Shown: positions 1-8,379, counted from the first letter of the stretch. The stretch: 47,345 nt of DNA from Oceanospirillaceae bacterium (GCA_003523085.1 DPHD01000040.1:13230-60574); one strand, 5' to 3'. A program made the numbers and translations. Notes: generated from the letters alone by a model not told the origin.

Positions 1-594
1 GTAGGCATGTCTAGTTATTTCGCCGCCCGTTGGCTGTCGCCTCGACTCATGAGTTTCATGCAGCAGTACCCACAAATCACCTTAAAGTTGCAACCCATGA
101 TTGACCTGCAAGACTTTCTTAATGAAGGTATCGACATGGTGATCCGCTGGGGCAATGGACACTGGCCCGGGGTAACGGTAGAAAACTTGTTTAGTAGCCC
201 GGTGCGTGCTTACGCTGGCAGACGAGTGGCCGAGCAGGTTGAAGCAGTAGGTTTACAACAAGCATTGCGCACAACTCCACTGTTACAGGACCGTGAAGGC
301 AGTAAAGCTTGGCAGTTATGGCACCAAAATGCAGGTATTAACTACACACCTCACAACGGGCACTTAGTGATCCCTGATCCTAGTGTACGATTACAAGCCG
401 TGATTGACGGCCAGGGTATGGCGTTGTATGACGACCTAGCCATCGCCGAACAAACCGCTGGCACCTTAGTGCCAGTGTCCCGCGTACAGCTTGACGACTT
501 TGGTTACTATCTTATTTACGCCGATGGCGCCCTCGACAATTCAGCTAGCGAGCAATTTCGTCAATGGATATTACAGCTAGCGCGATCCGGTTAA
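1..594 (+). CDS. LysR-family regulator, C-terminal part (cut by window edge)
   Basis: The reading frame is open from the first base, so the N-terminal winged-helix DNA-binding domain lies outside the window and the internal Met at base 7 is not the start. The visible 197 residues match the LysR effector-binding domain, most like the GcvA branch: an early R-W-L-S-P-R-L segment, then a D-M-V-I-R-W-G segment, and near the end a V-I-D-G-Q-G-M-A-L-Y stretch followed by an L-V-P-V strand. Such proteins regulate nearby, often divergent, genes, but the target is not visible here. The stop codon overlaps the stop of the convergent bolA gene in a shared TTAA. The family call is safe; the effector is unknown. 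Confidence 0.85.
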   Translation, partial: VGMSSYFAARWLSPRLMSFMQQYPQITLKLQPMIDLQDFLNEGIDMVIRWGNGHWPGVTVENLFSSPVRAYAGRRVAEQVEAVGLQQALRTTPLLQDREGSKAWQLWHQNAGINYTPHNGHLVIPDPSVRLQAVIDGQGMALYDDLAIAEQTAGTLVPVSRVQLDDFGYYLIYADGALDNSASEQFRQWILQLARSG

Positions 595-899
595 CTGCCA
601 CCCATACACGGCGCTGTAGCAGGCATCTTAGCTTGGCGCGCCTGCCACTGGCCTGGCGTGTAACAGTGCAAGGCTAAGGCATGGATCGGGTTACTCATCA
701 GTGCACCCACCAAGGCGTACACCTGCTGGTGCCGCTTTACTAACCCTAAACCGTCAAATTCATCGGAAACCAATACCAAATTGTAATGGCTATCGGTGGC
801 CGAGCCACTGTGTTTATGGCTGTCGTTGTCAAGTTGGTGGTGGGTTACTTTGAGTGGCAACAACACCGATTCCAGCAGTTTTTGTGCAGTGGTATCCAC
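591..899 (-). CDS. bolA: BolA family protein
   Basis: This 102-residue protein has the BolA fold signature: an N-terminal helix, then D-S-H-K-H-S-G, then the S-H-Y-N-L-V-L-V-S-D-E-F strand, and the L-V-K-R-H-Q-Q-V-Y helix carrying the invariant His. It ends with H-A-L-A-L-H-C-Y-T-P. BolA proteins partner with monothiol glutaredoxins in iron-sulfur trafficking and influence cell shape and stress responses. Length fits classical BolA rather than the shorter IbaG. It stands alone, convergent with the LysR gene and divergent from the TolC-like lipoprotein gene across about 180 bases. Confidence 0.9.
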   Translation of the reverse strand: MDTTAQKLLESVLLPLKVTHHQLDNDSHKHSGSATDSHYNLVLVSDEFDGLGLVKRHQQVYALVGALMSNPIHALALHCYTPGQWQARQAKMPATAPCMGGS

Positions 900-1078
900 G
901 GCAATTCCTCAGTTTTATGTAATACCCCATGGTAGCACGAAAGCCCCCAGCGGCCCTGCTTACGCGCTACAAAAAAATAACACCAAATAAAGCCCACTCA
1001 AATTTGATGTTTATTTATTTTTTACTATATTTACTAAATAATAATTGATACACCCCATTATAGGTTTAGGAAATAGAC

Positions 1079-2629
1079 ATGACATTATGTATGCACCGCG
1101 GGCACCATACTAAGTTCAGCATGGGCCTTTTATACGTGTTATTGCTTAGCGCTTGTAACCAAACACCCATCACCCCGGCTCCAACTGCGGCTCCAACAGC
1201 GCCTGCAAGCACCGGCTTAACCCTGAGCAAAGCCTATACCTTAGCCCAAACTGCGCCATCAACCATTAAGGCATCTCTGTATAATTTCCATCAAACTCAA
1301 ACGCAACTGCAGCCCCAAAAAACACGTTTTTACAGGGCTCAAAATGACGCCCTAGGGTTAGTAGAAACCTATTGGGAACTGGCCATAATTCACTATGCTT
1401 TGCAGCGTATCTGGTTGGTTCAAAAACTGCTGATGCCACCGGTGTCATCACAAGACACAAGCAATAATCTAGCCACACCAACCCCACGCAGCCAACTGGG
1501 CAACCTAAGCGCATTGGCAGCGACCGAACGCCAACTGTCACTCCATAAAATCCAACTCAGTCATCGGCTATCACAACTTACAGGCATAACACAGACAGAT
1601 TATTCTTTACATCATTTGCCCCTATCTCAGCTGCGTGCTCAGCTGCCCGACCCGAGCCGCCTAGATCTTGACCAATTTGCAAAACGTTTGCTGAAACAAA
1701 GCTACAGCACAACTTACGCCAGTTTAAGCAGTAACTACCCCAACTTAAAAACACTACAATACAGTCAACTCTATGAAGACCCCATATTAGGCCAATACGT
1801 GTGGTCAGAAATTTTAAGCTCGTTATTGACTAACGCTCAACAACTTACACCGGCAACGACCTCGCCTACCCTGTCCAAACAAATTCAGTTAACCCAACTC
1901 AACTTGGCATTGGTTAACTACCATTACCAGTATCAGAAAATGCATAGTTTACAGGCGCAATACCAAGCCGCAGAAAGTCATTTTAGACTCGACCAACGCA
2001 ACCAAATCAATGGTACCGTTAGCCTACAGTCAGTGTATTCTTTGAGTATCGAAGCCATGGCCATACACCTGATCTACCTCCAAGCCACGCTCGACACAGT
2101 ACAAGCCTATGCCAAACTTTTGGCCAGCTCGCACCTTGCGCCAAGCTCATGGCAACAGCCGTTTGAGCATTTGTCCTTGGCCCGCCCTAACCACAGCAAC
2201 ATAGCTGACATTGTCGACTTGGCACCCGCCAGTGGCGCACTGTCCAGCTCATTAAACAGTGATCACCTGGTGAGCATTACAGCCTACAACGACCCCCAAG
2301 GGCACTCTGCCAATGACATAAATAACCTTGCCCTAGAGGCCCATTATAATAGAAGCGGCGACAACGCCATCCTTAGTGCAGCCGTAGAGCCCTATTTATG
2401 GCAAGTCGACATCGGCGCCAACACGGCTAAAACAAGAGCTCAAGCTCACGATTACGCGCCGGCGCTAAACCATCAACTGTATATCGAACACACCGCTGAG
2501 CAAACATCCAGCGCGCTGAAGACGAGTAGAATAAAGGCCAAAGGCCTAGGGCATGATCGAGCGAGGGAGCTATGTACAGAACTTAAAAACGCGGGGCAAC
2601 AGTGTTGGGTACTGCAAAGTGAGCTGTAA
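1079..2629 (+). CDS. TolC-like outer-membrane lipoprotein with SPOR-like C-terminus
   Basis: The 516-residue product begins with a basic n-region and a hydrophobic stretch ending in the lipobox L-L-S-A-C (Cys26), so it should be a lipoprotein. After a Pro/Ala/Thr-rich linker comes L-T-L-S-K-A-Y-T-L-A, typical of the start of TolC/OEP proteins, and a first helical region with a V-E-T-Y-W-E-L motif. A second Gln-rich helical region runs around residues 255-345. The last 75 residues look like a SPOR peptidoglycan-binding domain (W-Q-V-D-I-G start, R-A-R-E-L-C-T-E-L helix). An AGGA ribosome site lies 7 bases before the start. The gene abuts, tail to tail, a LapG-type protease, so it may be the outer-membrane pore (LapE/AggA role) of a type I adhesin exporter. 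No ABC transporter, fusion protein or adhesin is visible. The family call is fairly firm; the adhesin role is inferred. Confidence 0.7.
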   Translation: MTLCMHRGHHTKFSMGLLYVLLLSACNQTPITPAPTAAPTAPASTGLTLSKAYTLAQTAPSTIKASLYNFHQTQTQLQPQKTRFYRAQNDALGLVETYWELAIIHYALQRIWLVQKLLMPPVSSQDTSNNLATPTPRSQLGNLSALAATERQLSLHKIQLSHRLSQLTGITQTDYSLHHLPLSQLRAQLPDPSRLDLDQFAKRLLKQSYSTTYASLSSNYPNLKTLQYSQLYEDPILGQYVWSEILSSLLTNAQQLTPATTSPTLSKQIQLTQLNLALVNYHYQYQKMHSLQAQYQAAESHFRLDQRNQINGTVSLQSVYSLSIEAMAIHLIYLQATLDTVQAYAKLLASSHLAPSSWQQPFEHLSLARPNHSNIADIVDLAPASGALSSSLNSDHLVSITAYNDPQGHSANDINNLALEAHYNRSGDNAILSAAVEPYLWQVDIGANTAKTRAQAHDYAPALNHQLYIEHTAEQTSSALKTSRIKAKGLGHDRARELCTELKNAGQQCWVLQSEL

Positions 2630-3262
2630 TTAACCGTTGAGGGACTTGAGTGCATTTTGGTAAAGCCACCATTGGTTTTCGTTAAGAGCATAAATAGGCT
2701 TGAGGCTAGGTACATTAACATCGATTTTAATACCATTGGTGCGGTTATCAAGGATATAGAATTGGCCACCTACATTAACCGACAACACAGCGTGGTACTC
2801 GTTGATTTTGTTATCTTTAGCAATGATTAAACGCATATCATGGGTGGCGAAACCAAGCTCGCGTAAAACGAAGTATTTAGCAATACTGTAATCCTCGCAG
2901 TCGCCTTTGCCATTAGCAAAAAATTCAGCCGGCGAAGCCCAGTAGTCATTAGTGCCATACTGGCGTTTGTCACTAAGGTAACGCACTCGATTGACCAATT
3001 TATTCACACTTTTTAATTGTTCCATCTGATTGCCACCTTGAAGCTTATCCAAACGATTTAACACCTCATCAGGTAAACAACCACTGGCATTCCCGGCACA
3101 TGATGCCGTTTTAGTCGACCCATGACGGTCCAGCATAGTGCGCCATTTTGCGAACATTACAGCCGGTGACTGGTGGGTTTGAGACACTTCGCCTAAGGGG
3201 GCACTCATCGCATTGCTGTAGGACGAAATGGTTAAACACATCAACAACATTAAATATTTCAT
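2630..3262 (-). CDS. lapG: LapG-type transglutaminase-like periplasmic cysteine protease
   Basis: The product has 210 residues. An N-terminal signal peptide (about residues 1-19, hydrophobic L-M-L-L-M-C-L) directs it to the periplasm. The Cys-His-Asp triad of the bacterial transglutaminase-like proteases is present: Cys122 in G-D-C-E-D-Y-S, His157 in Y-H-A-V-L and Asp172 in I-L-D-N-R. Asp121 and Glu123 flank the Cys and correspond to the calcium site described for LapG. LapG cleaves the N-terminal region of giant surface adhesins such as LapA/BpfA, releasing cells from biofilms under control of the c-di-GMP receptor LapD. Neither LapD nor an adhesin is in this window. Its stop codon directly abuts that of the TolC-like gene. 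Confidence 0.87.
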   Translation of the reverse strand: MKYLMLLMCLTISSYSNAMSAPLGEVSQTHQSPAVMFAKWRTMLDRHGSTKTASCAGNASGCLPDEVLNRLDKLQGGNQMEQLKSVNKLVNRVRYLSDKRQYGTNDYWASPAEFFANGKGDCEDYSIAKYFVLRELGFATHDMRLIIAKDNKINEYHAVLSVNVGGQFYILDNRTNGIKIDVNVPSLKPIYALNENQWWLYQNALKSLNG

Positions 3263-3507
3263 GTCGCGCTTCCAAGTAGATTTTGCTTAACGCCAATCTA
3301 GCACCAGGCTGCGTATTTGTTGTTTAAGAGTTGTTGACAAGAAGTAGGCTTTACGTCTCTTTTTGTAAGTTAATCAAATGTACCAGCGAGTAACCCATAG
3401 TTATGTAACTCAACTGTAAATGGCGGCTAAAATAGGTTAATTATGTTGCGCATATTGGCTACCACCGACAAAGGTTTAAGCTATTCAAATAAAATGGTTT
3501 TTTACCC

Positions 3508-3536
3508 TTGACTCAGAGCCCGAACCTCATTAATAT
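3508..3536 (+). promoter_or_regulatory. Sigma-70 promoter of the tRNA-Asn pair
   Basis: A near-consensus -35 box TTGACT (3508-3513) and -10 box TAATAT (3531-3536) are separated by exactly 17 bases and followed by a GC-rich discriminator (CGCGCCTCGC). This is the layout of stringently controlled stable-RNA promoters. Transcription would start about 15-20 bases before the first tRNA. Confidence 0.75.
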
Positions 3537-3557
3537 TCGCGCCTCGCATTGAGCAAT

Positions 3558-3633
3558 TCCTCGATAGCTCAGTTGGTAGAGCAGTAGACTGTTAATCTAT
3601 TGGTCCCAGGTTCAAGTCCTGGTCGAGGAGCCA
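3558..3633 (+). tRNA. tRNA-Asn (GTT), copy 1
   Basis: A complete 76-base cloverleaf: 7-base acceptor arms TCCTCGA and TCGAGGA, D stem GCTC/GAGC, anticodon stem GTAGA/TCTAT, T stem CCAGG/CCTGG and an encoded CCA end. The anticodon loop CTGTTAA places GTT at 3591-3593, reading Asn codons. It is identical to the second copy 101 bases downstream. A 10-base inverted repeat flanks it (TCGCATTGAG at 3544-3553, CTCAATGCGA at 3637-3646), which could pair leader and trailer in the precursor. Confidence 0.97.
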
Positions 3634-3658
3634 CTCCTCAATGCGAAACACTTGTGAA

Positions 3659-3734
3659 TCCTCGATAGCTCAGTTGGTAGAGCAGTAGACTGTTAATCTA
3701 TTGGTCCCAGGTTCAAGTCCTGGTCGAGGAGCCA
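3659..3734 (+). tRNA. tRNA-Asn (GTT), copy 2
   Basis: Base-for-base identical to copy 1, with anticodon GTT at 3692-3694 and an encoded CCA. The spacer between the copies is 25 bases and holds no promoter, so the two are probably one transcript. A rho-independent terminator follows. The 3' half of this gene, from the anticodon arm on, recurs in degraded form at 6056-6090. Confidence 0.97.
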
Positions 3735-3743
3735 CTCCTAATT

Positions 3744-3767
3744 AAGCCGCCTAGATGCGGCTTTTTT
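3744..3767 (+). terminator. Rho-independent terminator after the tRNA-Asn pair
   Basis: The stem AAGCCGC/GCGGCTT with loop CTAGAT is followed by a run of T. It lies 10 bases after the second tRNA and separates it from the convergent Lrp-family gene. Confidence 0.88.
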
Positions 3768-3799
3768 GTGCCTAGAGAAAACACCACCTAGGGCCGCTA

Positions 3800-4255
3800 C
3801 TAAATCGGCAGCCCGTGGCGTTTAACCTCTTTTAAAATCACATTAGTCAGCACGGTTTCCACGCGCGCAGCCTTAAACAAAAAGTGATCCAAAAAGTCGT
3901 TGTAGGCCTGAATATCCTCGCACACCACTAGCATGCTGTAATCTTCACGCCCGGTGGTGGCATAACACTCCACCACCAAATCACAATTAGCCATAGCCTG
4001 TTCAAACTTGGCGCCATTTTCTGGATCATGGCGGGATAAACTGACATCAACCATAGCGCGAAAATTCATCCCCAGCTTGGCTTCGTCAATAATCACACCG
4101 TAACGACGAATGATGCCAGCCTCTTCCAAGGCCTTGATCCGACGCCAGCAGGCCGAAGGCGACATGCCCACCTGCTCGGCTATTTCCACGTTGCTGCGCC
4201 TACAGTCTTGATACAAGAGCCCAATGAGTTGCCGATCTTGATTGCTAATATTCAT
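3800..4255 (-). CDS. Lrp/AsnC-family transcriptional regulator
   Basis: About 151 residues from the preferred ATG at 4255 (M-N-I-S-N-Q-D-R); a Met three codons upstream at 4264 is also possible. The N-terminal winged helix contains S-N-V-E-I-A-E-Q-V-G-M-S-P-S-A-C-W-R-R-I-K-typical recognition elements, and the C-terminal half is the RAM/AsnC ligand-binding domain with G-R-E-D-Y-S-M-L-V-V. It is divergent from a ThDP-enzyme gene, with an AT-rich gap of about 60 bases, and most likely senses an amino acid or keto acid and controls that gene. Both genes lie between an intact tRNA-Asn and a tRNA-Asn remnant. Confidence 0.9.
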   Translation of the reverse strand: MNISNQDRQLIGLLYQDCRRSNVEIAEQVGMSPSACWRRIKALEEAGIIRRYGVIIDEAKLGMNFRAMVDVSLSRHDPENGAKFEQAMANCDLVVECYATTGREDYSMLVVCEDIQAYNDFLDHFLFKAARVETVLTNVILKEVKRHGLPI

Positions 4256-4318
4256 TTGGAACAATTACCCAAAAAATTACATTAATTTGAAAATATAGGC
4301 CATTTTATACCAATATCT

Positions 4319-6037
4319 ATGCACAAACAAACAACATTTTCCAGAGAATATGAATATCATTACCCACAACATTTAACCCCTACCATTGTTTGGAATTCTT
4401 CTATGTCTGAAGCAAACTCAAAAAGCTACATCTATCAATCCATCGCTCAATCTGTGGTAGACCACGACATAGACACCATGTTTGGACTTATGGGGGATGC
4501 CAACCTATTTATGGTGGATCATTTCGTACGCGAATGCGGTGGTACCTTTATTCCTGCGGCTATTGAAGGCAGTTCTGTGTTAATGGCTTTAGCCTACGCC
4601 AAGGTGTCGGGTAAGGTAGGTATGGCCAGCGTAACCCATGGCCCAGCCCTGACCAATTGCACCACAGCACTGGTAGAAGGCGTTAGGGCGCGTATGCCTA
4701 TGGTATTGCTGGCTGGCGACACGCCCGTTGCTAACCCACAAAACCTGCAGAACATCGACCAAAGAGAACTCATCAAAGCCACCGGTGCTGGTTTTATCCA
4801 GCTACGTTCGCCGGAAACAGTCAGCCAAGATATCGCCCAGGCTATATACCGCACACAAACAGAAAAGCGCCCCATCGTGGTCAACATGCCGGCCGATTTT
4901 ATGTGGCAAGAATTAGCTCACAAAACCGTTAAGTTGCCGGTATTTAATACCCCAACTTTGGTGCCCGAAGGCGACGATTTCGACAACGCCATTGGTATGA
5001 TCGCCTCGGCTAAGCGACCAGTAATTCTCGCCGGCAGTGGTGCCATAAACGCCAAAGACAGCCTAGTAGAGCTGGCCAATCGCCTAGAAGCGCCGTTGGC
5101 TACAACCCTGAAAGCCAAAGGTTTATTTAGCGACCAGCCCTATAATATGGATATTTTTGGCACCTTAAGTACTAATGCTGCCTACGACCTAATCGCCAAG
5201 TCAGATTGTATTATTTGCTTTGGTACCAGCCTCCACCACTTTACCACCGACAAAGGCAAACTGGTTGACGGCAAACGGGTGATCCAGATTAACAACGAAG
5301 CCACCGAGGTAGGCAAAAACTATCACCCTACCGTGGGCCTCACAGCCGATGCTCGCCTGACGGCAGAAAACATCATCTATTGGTTAAACGAAGCCGAAGT
5401 ACCTGCCAGTGGTTTCACCTTGGACCTTGAACCCTTTAGCTTGCATCGCCACGCGCCCGCTAAAAGACAAATGGCATCCGCTGGCCATGTAGATTACATC
5501 TACGCCTTAGAACGGCTAGAGGAAAGCTTACCCAAACAACGCATTCTCACCAGCGACGGCGGCCGTTTTATGACTGAAGTATGGTGTAGGGTTTCTGTAC
5601 CATGCCCACGCTATTTTCTAAATACCGCTCACTTTGGGTCTATTGGCTTAGGCTTACAAGAAGCCATCGGCGCCAGCTTTGCCAACACTGAATTACCCGT
5701 GGTGATGTTCACCGGTGATGGCGGCTTTATGATGGGCGGCATCAACGAATTTAATACCGCCGTGCGTATGCATAGTGACCTTATTGTTATTGTCGCCAAT
5801 GACTCTGCCTATGGTGCCGAACATATTCAATTCTTGGATCGTCAAATGGACCCAAGCCTTTGTATGTTCTCCTGGCCCTCGTTTGCCGAAGTGGCTACAT
5901 CCCTTGGTGGTGAAGGTATCGAGGTCGCCTCTGTAGAGGATCTTGAAATAGCCATTGCTGCCATAGAAAAACGCTCCAAACCGTTGCTTATTGAACTCAA
6001 GCTAGACCCCAATGACGTGCCAAGAATGCGCGTGTAA
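4319..6037 (+). CDS. Thiamine-diphosphate-dependent enzyme, acetolactate synthase/decarboxylase-like
   Basis: The product has the three-domain architecture of the ThDP-dependent decarboxylase/acetolactate synthase family. The N-terminal PYR domain has G-L-M-G-D-A-N and A-A-I-E-G-S-S (likely the cofactor-activating Glu). A central domain follows (V-I-L-A-G-S-G-A). The C-terminal PP domain carries the metal-ThDP motif G-D-G-G-F-M, ending in N-D-S-A-Y-G. The frame gives 572 residues; a second Met (4403, M-S-E-A-N-S-K) starts closer to the conserved region and gives 544, so the start is uncertain. I cannot assign the substrate: candidates include a 2-keto acid decarboxylase or an acetolactate synthase-like lyase. 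The adjacent Lrp regulator suggests amino-acid-linked metabolism. Confidence 0.85.
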   Translation: MHKQTTFSREYEYHYPQHLTPTIVWNSSMSEANSKSYIYQSIAQSVVDHDIDTMFGLMGDANLFMVDHFVRECGGTFIPAAIEGSSVLMALAYAKVSGKVGMASVTHGPALTNCTTALVEGVRARMPMVLLAGDTPVANPQNLQNIDQRELIKATGAGFIQLRSPETVSQDIAQAIYRTQTEKRPIVVNMPADFMWQELAHKTVKLPVFNTPTLVPEGDDFDNAIGMIASAKRPVILAGSGAINAKDSLVELANRLEAPLATTLKAKGLFSDQPYNMDIFGTLSTNAAYDLIAKSDCIICFGTSLHHFTTDKGKLVDGKRVIQINNEATEVGKNYHPTVGLTADARLTAENIIYWLNEAEVPASGFTLDLEPFSLHRHAPAKRQMASAGHVDYIYALERLEESLPKQRILTSDGGRFMTEVWCRVSVPCPRYFLNTAHFGSIGLGLQEAIGASFANTELPVVMFTGDGGFMMGGINEFNTAVRMHSDLIVIVANDSAYGAEHIQFLDRQMDPSLCMFSWPSFAEVATSLGGEGIEVASVEDLEIAIAAIEKRSKPLLIELKLDPNDVPRMRV

Positions 6038-6055
6038 ATTTGCGGCACTCGAGAC

Positions 6056-6090
6056 ACTGTTAATCTATTGGTCTCAGGTTTAAACCCTCG
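6056..6090 (+). repeat. Degenerate tRNA-Asn 3'-half fragment (possible att remnant)
   Basis: This 35-base stretch matches the tRNA-Asn from the anticodon arm into the T arm in the same orientation, with 5 mismatches. The first 18 bases, ACTGTTAATCTATTGGTC, are exact. It lies 2.3 kb downstream of the intact tRNA, as expected for the far attachment site of a tRNA-targeted insertion. There is no acceptor stem or CCA, so it is not a functional tRNA. Confidence 0.75.
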
Positions 6091-6107
6091 TTAATACGCG
6101 CCACGTC

Positions 6108-6128
6108 ATTCCGGACTTGATCCGGAAT
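6108..6128. repeat. Short palindromic repeat / possible terminator
   Basis: An 8-base inverted repeat ATTCCGGA/TCCGGAAT with loop CTTGA, within a GTCATTCCGGACTTGATCC-type sequence resembling dispersed palindromes found in many bacterial genomes. It sits between convergent genes (ThDP enzyme and AraC regulator) and could end transcription from either side, although no T run follows. Confidence 0.55.
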
Positions 6129-6145
6129 CTCTTGCCGCCTAATCA

Positions 6146-7030
6146 CTAAGCCAAACGCGCCAGCACCGGTACGTAAAAGTCCAACTCAAATTGTTCATCG
6201 GGATCTATAAATTGGTTTTTTTGATAATGAGCAAAACAAGGAGTTAACCTACTTTCGTAACCGCTTCTGGGTAACCAGTCGTGTAGCATTTGATGGTGTA
6301 TAGGTAAGAAATCTCCGAGAACACCTTGGGCATAAACTTTGGCATATAGTCCACCTGGAATGGCTAATACATTGATGCCTTTGGTGGCATAGAAATCGTC
6401 AGGGATACCAATACAAGCCACATATTTACATTGACCAATAGGCACAATATCTGGATTTGAATGAAACAACCCATAGCTATTTTGACCCTGCCAGCTTATG
6501 CCGGAGTTTTCGCACCATTGCTGTAATTGATGCCAGGCTAACTTGATACTGCGGTCATACCCAGTATGGCGTACATAAGCCACCCTTTTAGGTTGTAACT
6601 GGCATAAGCTGACATCAAGCTCCTCGCCCTGGTAGTTACGCAATTTAGCTATCAATTCTATGTTGTTATGCTGATCATTTACTTCCTCTAAGTAACCGCC
6701 ACCTTGCTGTTCACGCCAATGCCCAGGTGCAACCCCAAACTGGGATTTAAACCGCTGTGAAAAACTAGACACAGATTGGAAGCCGCAACGTAGCGCCACA
6801 TCCTGGACCTGCATGTGCGGAGAGAAGAGCAAGGCATTGGCAGCAGCCTCTAGCCGCACTCTACGCAAATAGTCGTTTAGGTTCTCGCCAGTGGTTTGCT
6901 TAAATAGACGCTGAAAATGAAATACAGAATAGGCGGCAACGCCCGCTAATTCGGCCGCCGTCCAGCTGTGCGCTATATCTTTGTGCAGCGCATACAAACT
7001 TTGGTTAATTCTGTTGTTTGAAGTGTTCAT
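6146..7030 (-). CDS. AraC-family regulator with GyrI-like effector domain
   Basis: The 294-residue product has two parts. Residues 1-110 are an AraC double helix-turn-helix (A-A-Y-S-V-F-H-F-Q-R-L-F-K, then V-A-L-R-C-G-F-Q-S-V-S-S-F-S-Q-R-F-K). Residues 135-294 form a GyrI/AraC_E_bind domain (P-K-R-V-A-Y-V-R-H-T-G-Y-D, later A-I-P-G-G-L-Y-A). This is the Rob/SoxS-like arrangement of small-hydrophobic-molecule sensors, opposite in orientation to BmrR. It is divergent from the aminotransferase gene with about 150 bases between, so it may control that gene or itself. The ligand is unknown. Confidence 0.88.
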   Translation of the reverse strand: MNTSNNRINQSLYALHKDIAHSWTAAELAGVAAYSVFHFQRLFKQTTGENLNDYLRRVRLEAAANALLFSPHMQVQDVALRCGFQSVSSFSQRFKSQFGVAPGHWREQQGGGYLEEVNDQHNNIELIAKLRNYQGEELDVSLCQLQPKRVAYVRHTGYDRSIKLAWHQLQQWCENSGISWQGQNSYGLFHSNPDIVPIGQCKYVACIGIPDDFYATKGINVLAIPGGLYAKVYAQGVLGDFLPIHHQMLHDWLPRSGYESRLTPCFAHYQKNQFIDPDEQFELDFYVPVLARLA

Positions 7031-7179
7031 GGCTTAAGTTTACGGCAACAATTAACCAACGAAAACTCATAAACAACAAACCGCACAAATGAACATGTCA
7101 CTGAGCACCATTGAAGACACCCGTTATACCATATCACCTATATCATTGCTAAAAACATCACTAGCAAAGGGTTTCGGTC

Positions 7180-8319
7180 GTGCAAATGCAACCACACATT
7201 CAGAATATGACTGGATCATATATAAGGAACATACTTAAGGCAGCAACCAAGGCCGAGGTAATTTCTTTGGCGGGTGGTTTACCAGATATTGAGTTGTTGC
7301 CAAAGGCAGTATTAGAACATATTGCTTACCAACAAATGAGTGATTCCAACTTATTTCAATATGGTGAAAGCGCTGGCTACCTGCCCCTAAGAGAATGGAT
7401 TGCTGATGAACAGCAATGCCATATTGATCAATTGATTATCACCAATGGTGCCCAACAAGGGTTAGATCTAGTTACACGATGTCTGTTACGACATAGAGAA
7501 AGAATCGTTGTTGAAGCCCCTGCATATTTGGGTGCCACTCAGGTATTCAACCTGCAAAACCTAACCATAGACTGGTTGCCACAACTGGGTGACTGCAACC
7601 AACTAGAGCATCTGGAGGCGGCTTTTAAACGTGCAAAGGTCTTTTACTGCGTGCCAAACTTTCACAATCCCACGGGATCCCTATGGTCCTTGGCGTTGCG
7701 TAAAGCCGTGGTTGCCCTAGCTGAACAGCACCAAGTCACCATCATTGAAGACGCTCCATACGAAGCACTTAGTTTCTCCGACCATCAATTACCTAGTTTG
7801 TATCAGATGGCTCCAAATAACGTGATTAAACTAGGTTCATTCTCCAAAAGCATTGCCCCTGGATTGAGAACAGGCTACTGCCTCGCCTCGCCTGGGGCAT
7901 CCAAACAGCTATTAAAAGCAAAACAAGCAATGGACTTACATTCAAGCAATATCAACCAGGCCTTAACTTATGGGTTTGTATCATCAAAATCCTACAAGCC
8001 ACATTTAAAAAACATTAGGCAAACATACTCTATTAGGATGGCAGCTCTAATTGATGCCTTGTCTGGATTGGAAAACGTAAAAGTGGAACCTGTTCAAGGC
8101 GGTATGTTTTTGTGGGCCAGGCTTATTGGCAGAGACGCAGATACCGTGACTAAAGCAGCGTTAGAAACATACAACCTAGCTATAGTTCCAGGCCGGGCAT
8201 TCATGCCAGTACATGACACTGCTGCAGATGAGTTTGTTCGCTTGAATTTTACTAATGCTGAGCCCTCCCTGATAAATGAAGCAGTCGATAGGCTTGCTCA
8301 AGCAATGGACGCAGGTTAA
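7180..8319 (+). CDS. PLP-dependent class I/II aminotransferase (2-aminoadipate/aromatic type)
   Basis: A 379-residue fold-type I aminotransferase of the MocR-C-terminus/LysN-like branch. Visible are the N-terminal I-S-L-A-G-G-L-P-D motif, T-N-G-A-Q-Q-G-L-D at the cofactor phosphate site, the P-N-F-H-N-P-T-G substrate/cofactor segment, D-A-P-Y-E with the pyridine-binding Asp, and S-F-S-K-S-I-A-P-G-L-R containing the Schiff-base Lys. There is no GntR-type N-terminal domain, so it is a stand-alone enzyme. The start is a GTG at 7180 with AAAGGG upstream; ATG at 7186 is the alternative. The amino-acid donor is not determined. It is divergent from an AraC/GyrI regulator. Confidence 0.87.
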   Translation: MQMQPHIQNMTGSYIRNILKAATKAEVISLAGGLPDIELLPKAVLEHIAYQQMSDSNLFQYGESAGYLPLREWIADEQQCHIDQLIITNGAQQGLDLVTRCLLRHRERIVVEAPAYLGATQVFNLQNLTIDWLPQLGDCNQLEHLEAAFKRAKVFYCVPNFHNPTGSLWSLALRKAVVALAEQHQVTIIEDAPYEALSFSDHQLPSLYQMAPNNVIKLGSFSKSIAPGLRTGYCLASPGASKQLLKAKQAMDLHSSNINQALTYGFVSSKSYKPHLKNIRQTYSIRMAALIDALSGLENVKVEPVQGGMFLWARLIGRDADTVTKAALETYNLAIVPGRAFMPVHDTAADEFVRLNFTNAEPSLINEAVDRLAQAMDAG

Positions 8320-8379
8320 TTTGCAAATACTCAGGAGTTAATGAAGGGACCTAAACCTACTATTAGCCGCTGCCCTACA

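Noticed and set aside
796..990. 64-residue plus-strand frame over the bolA start
   Set aside because: It is antisense to bolA for half its length and ends in AT-rich intergenic sequence.
3558..3734. Direct repeat of about 100 bases as a CRISPR-like array
   Set aside because: The two repeats are complete tRNA-Asn genes, not CRISPR repeats; no other array-like pattern is seen.
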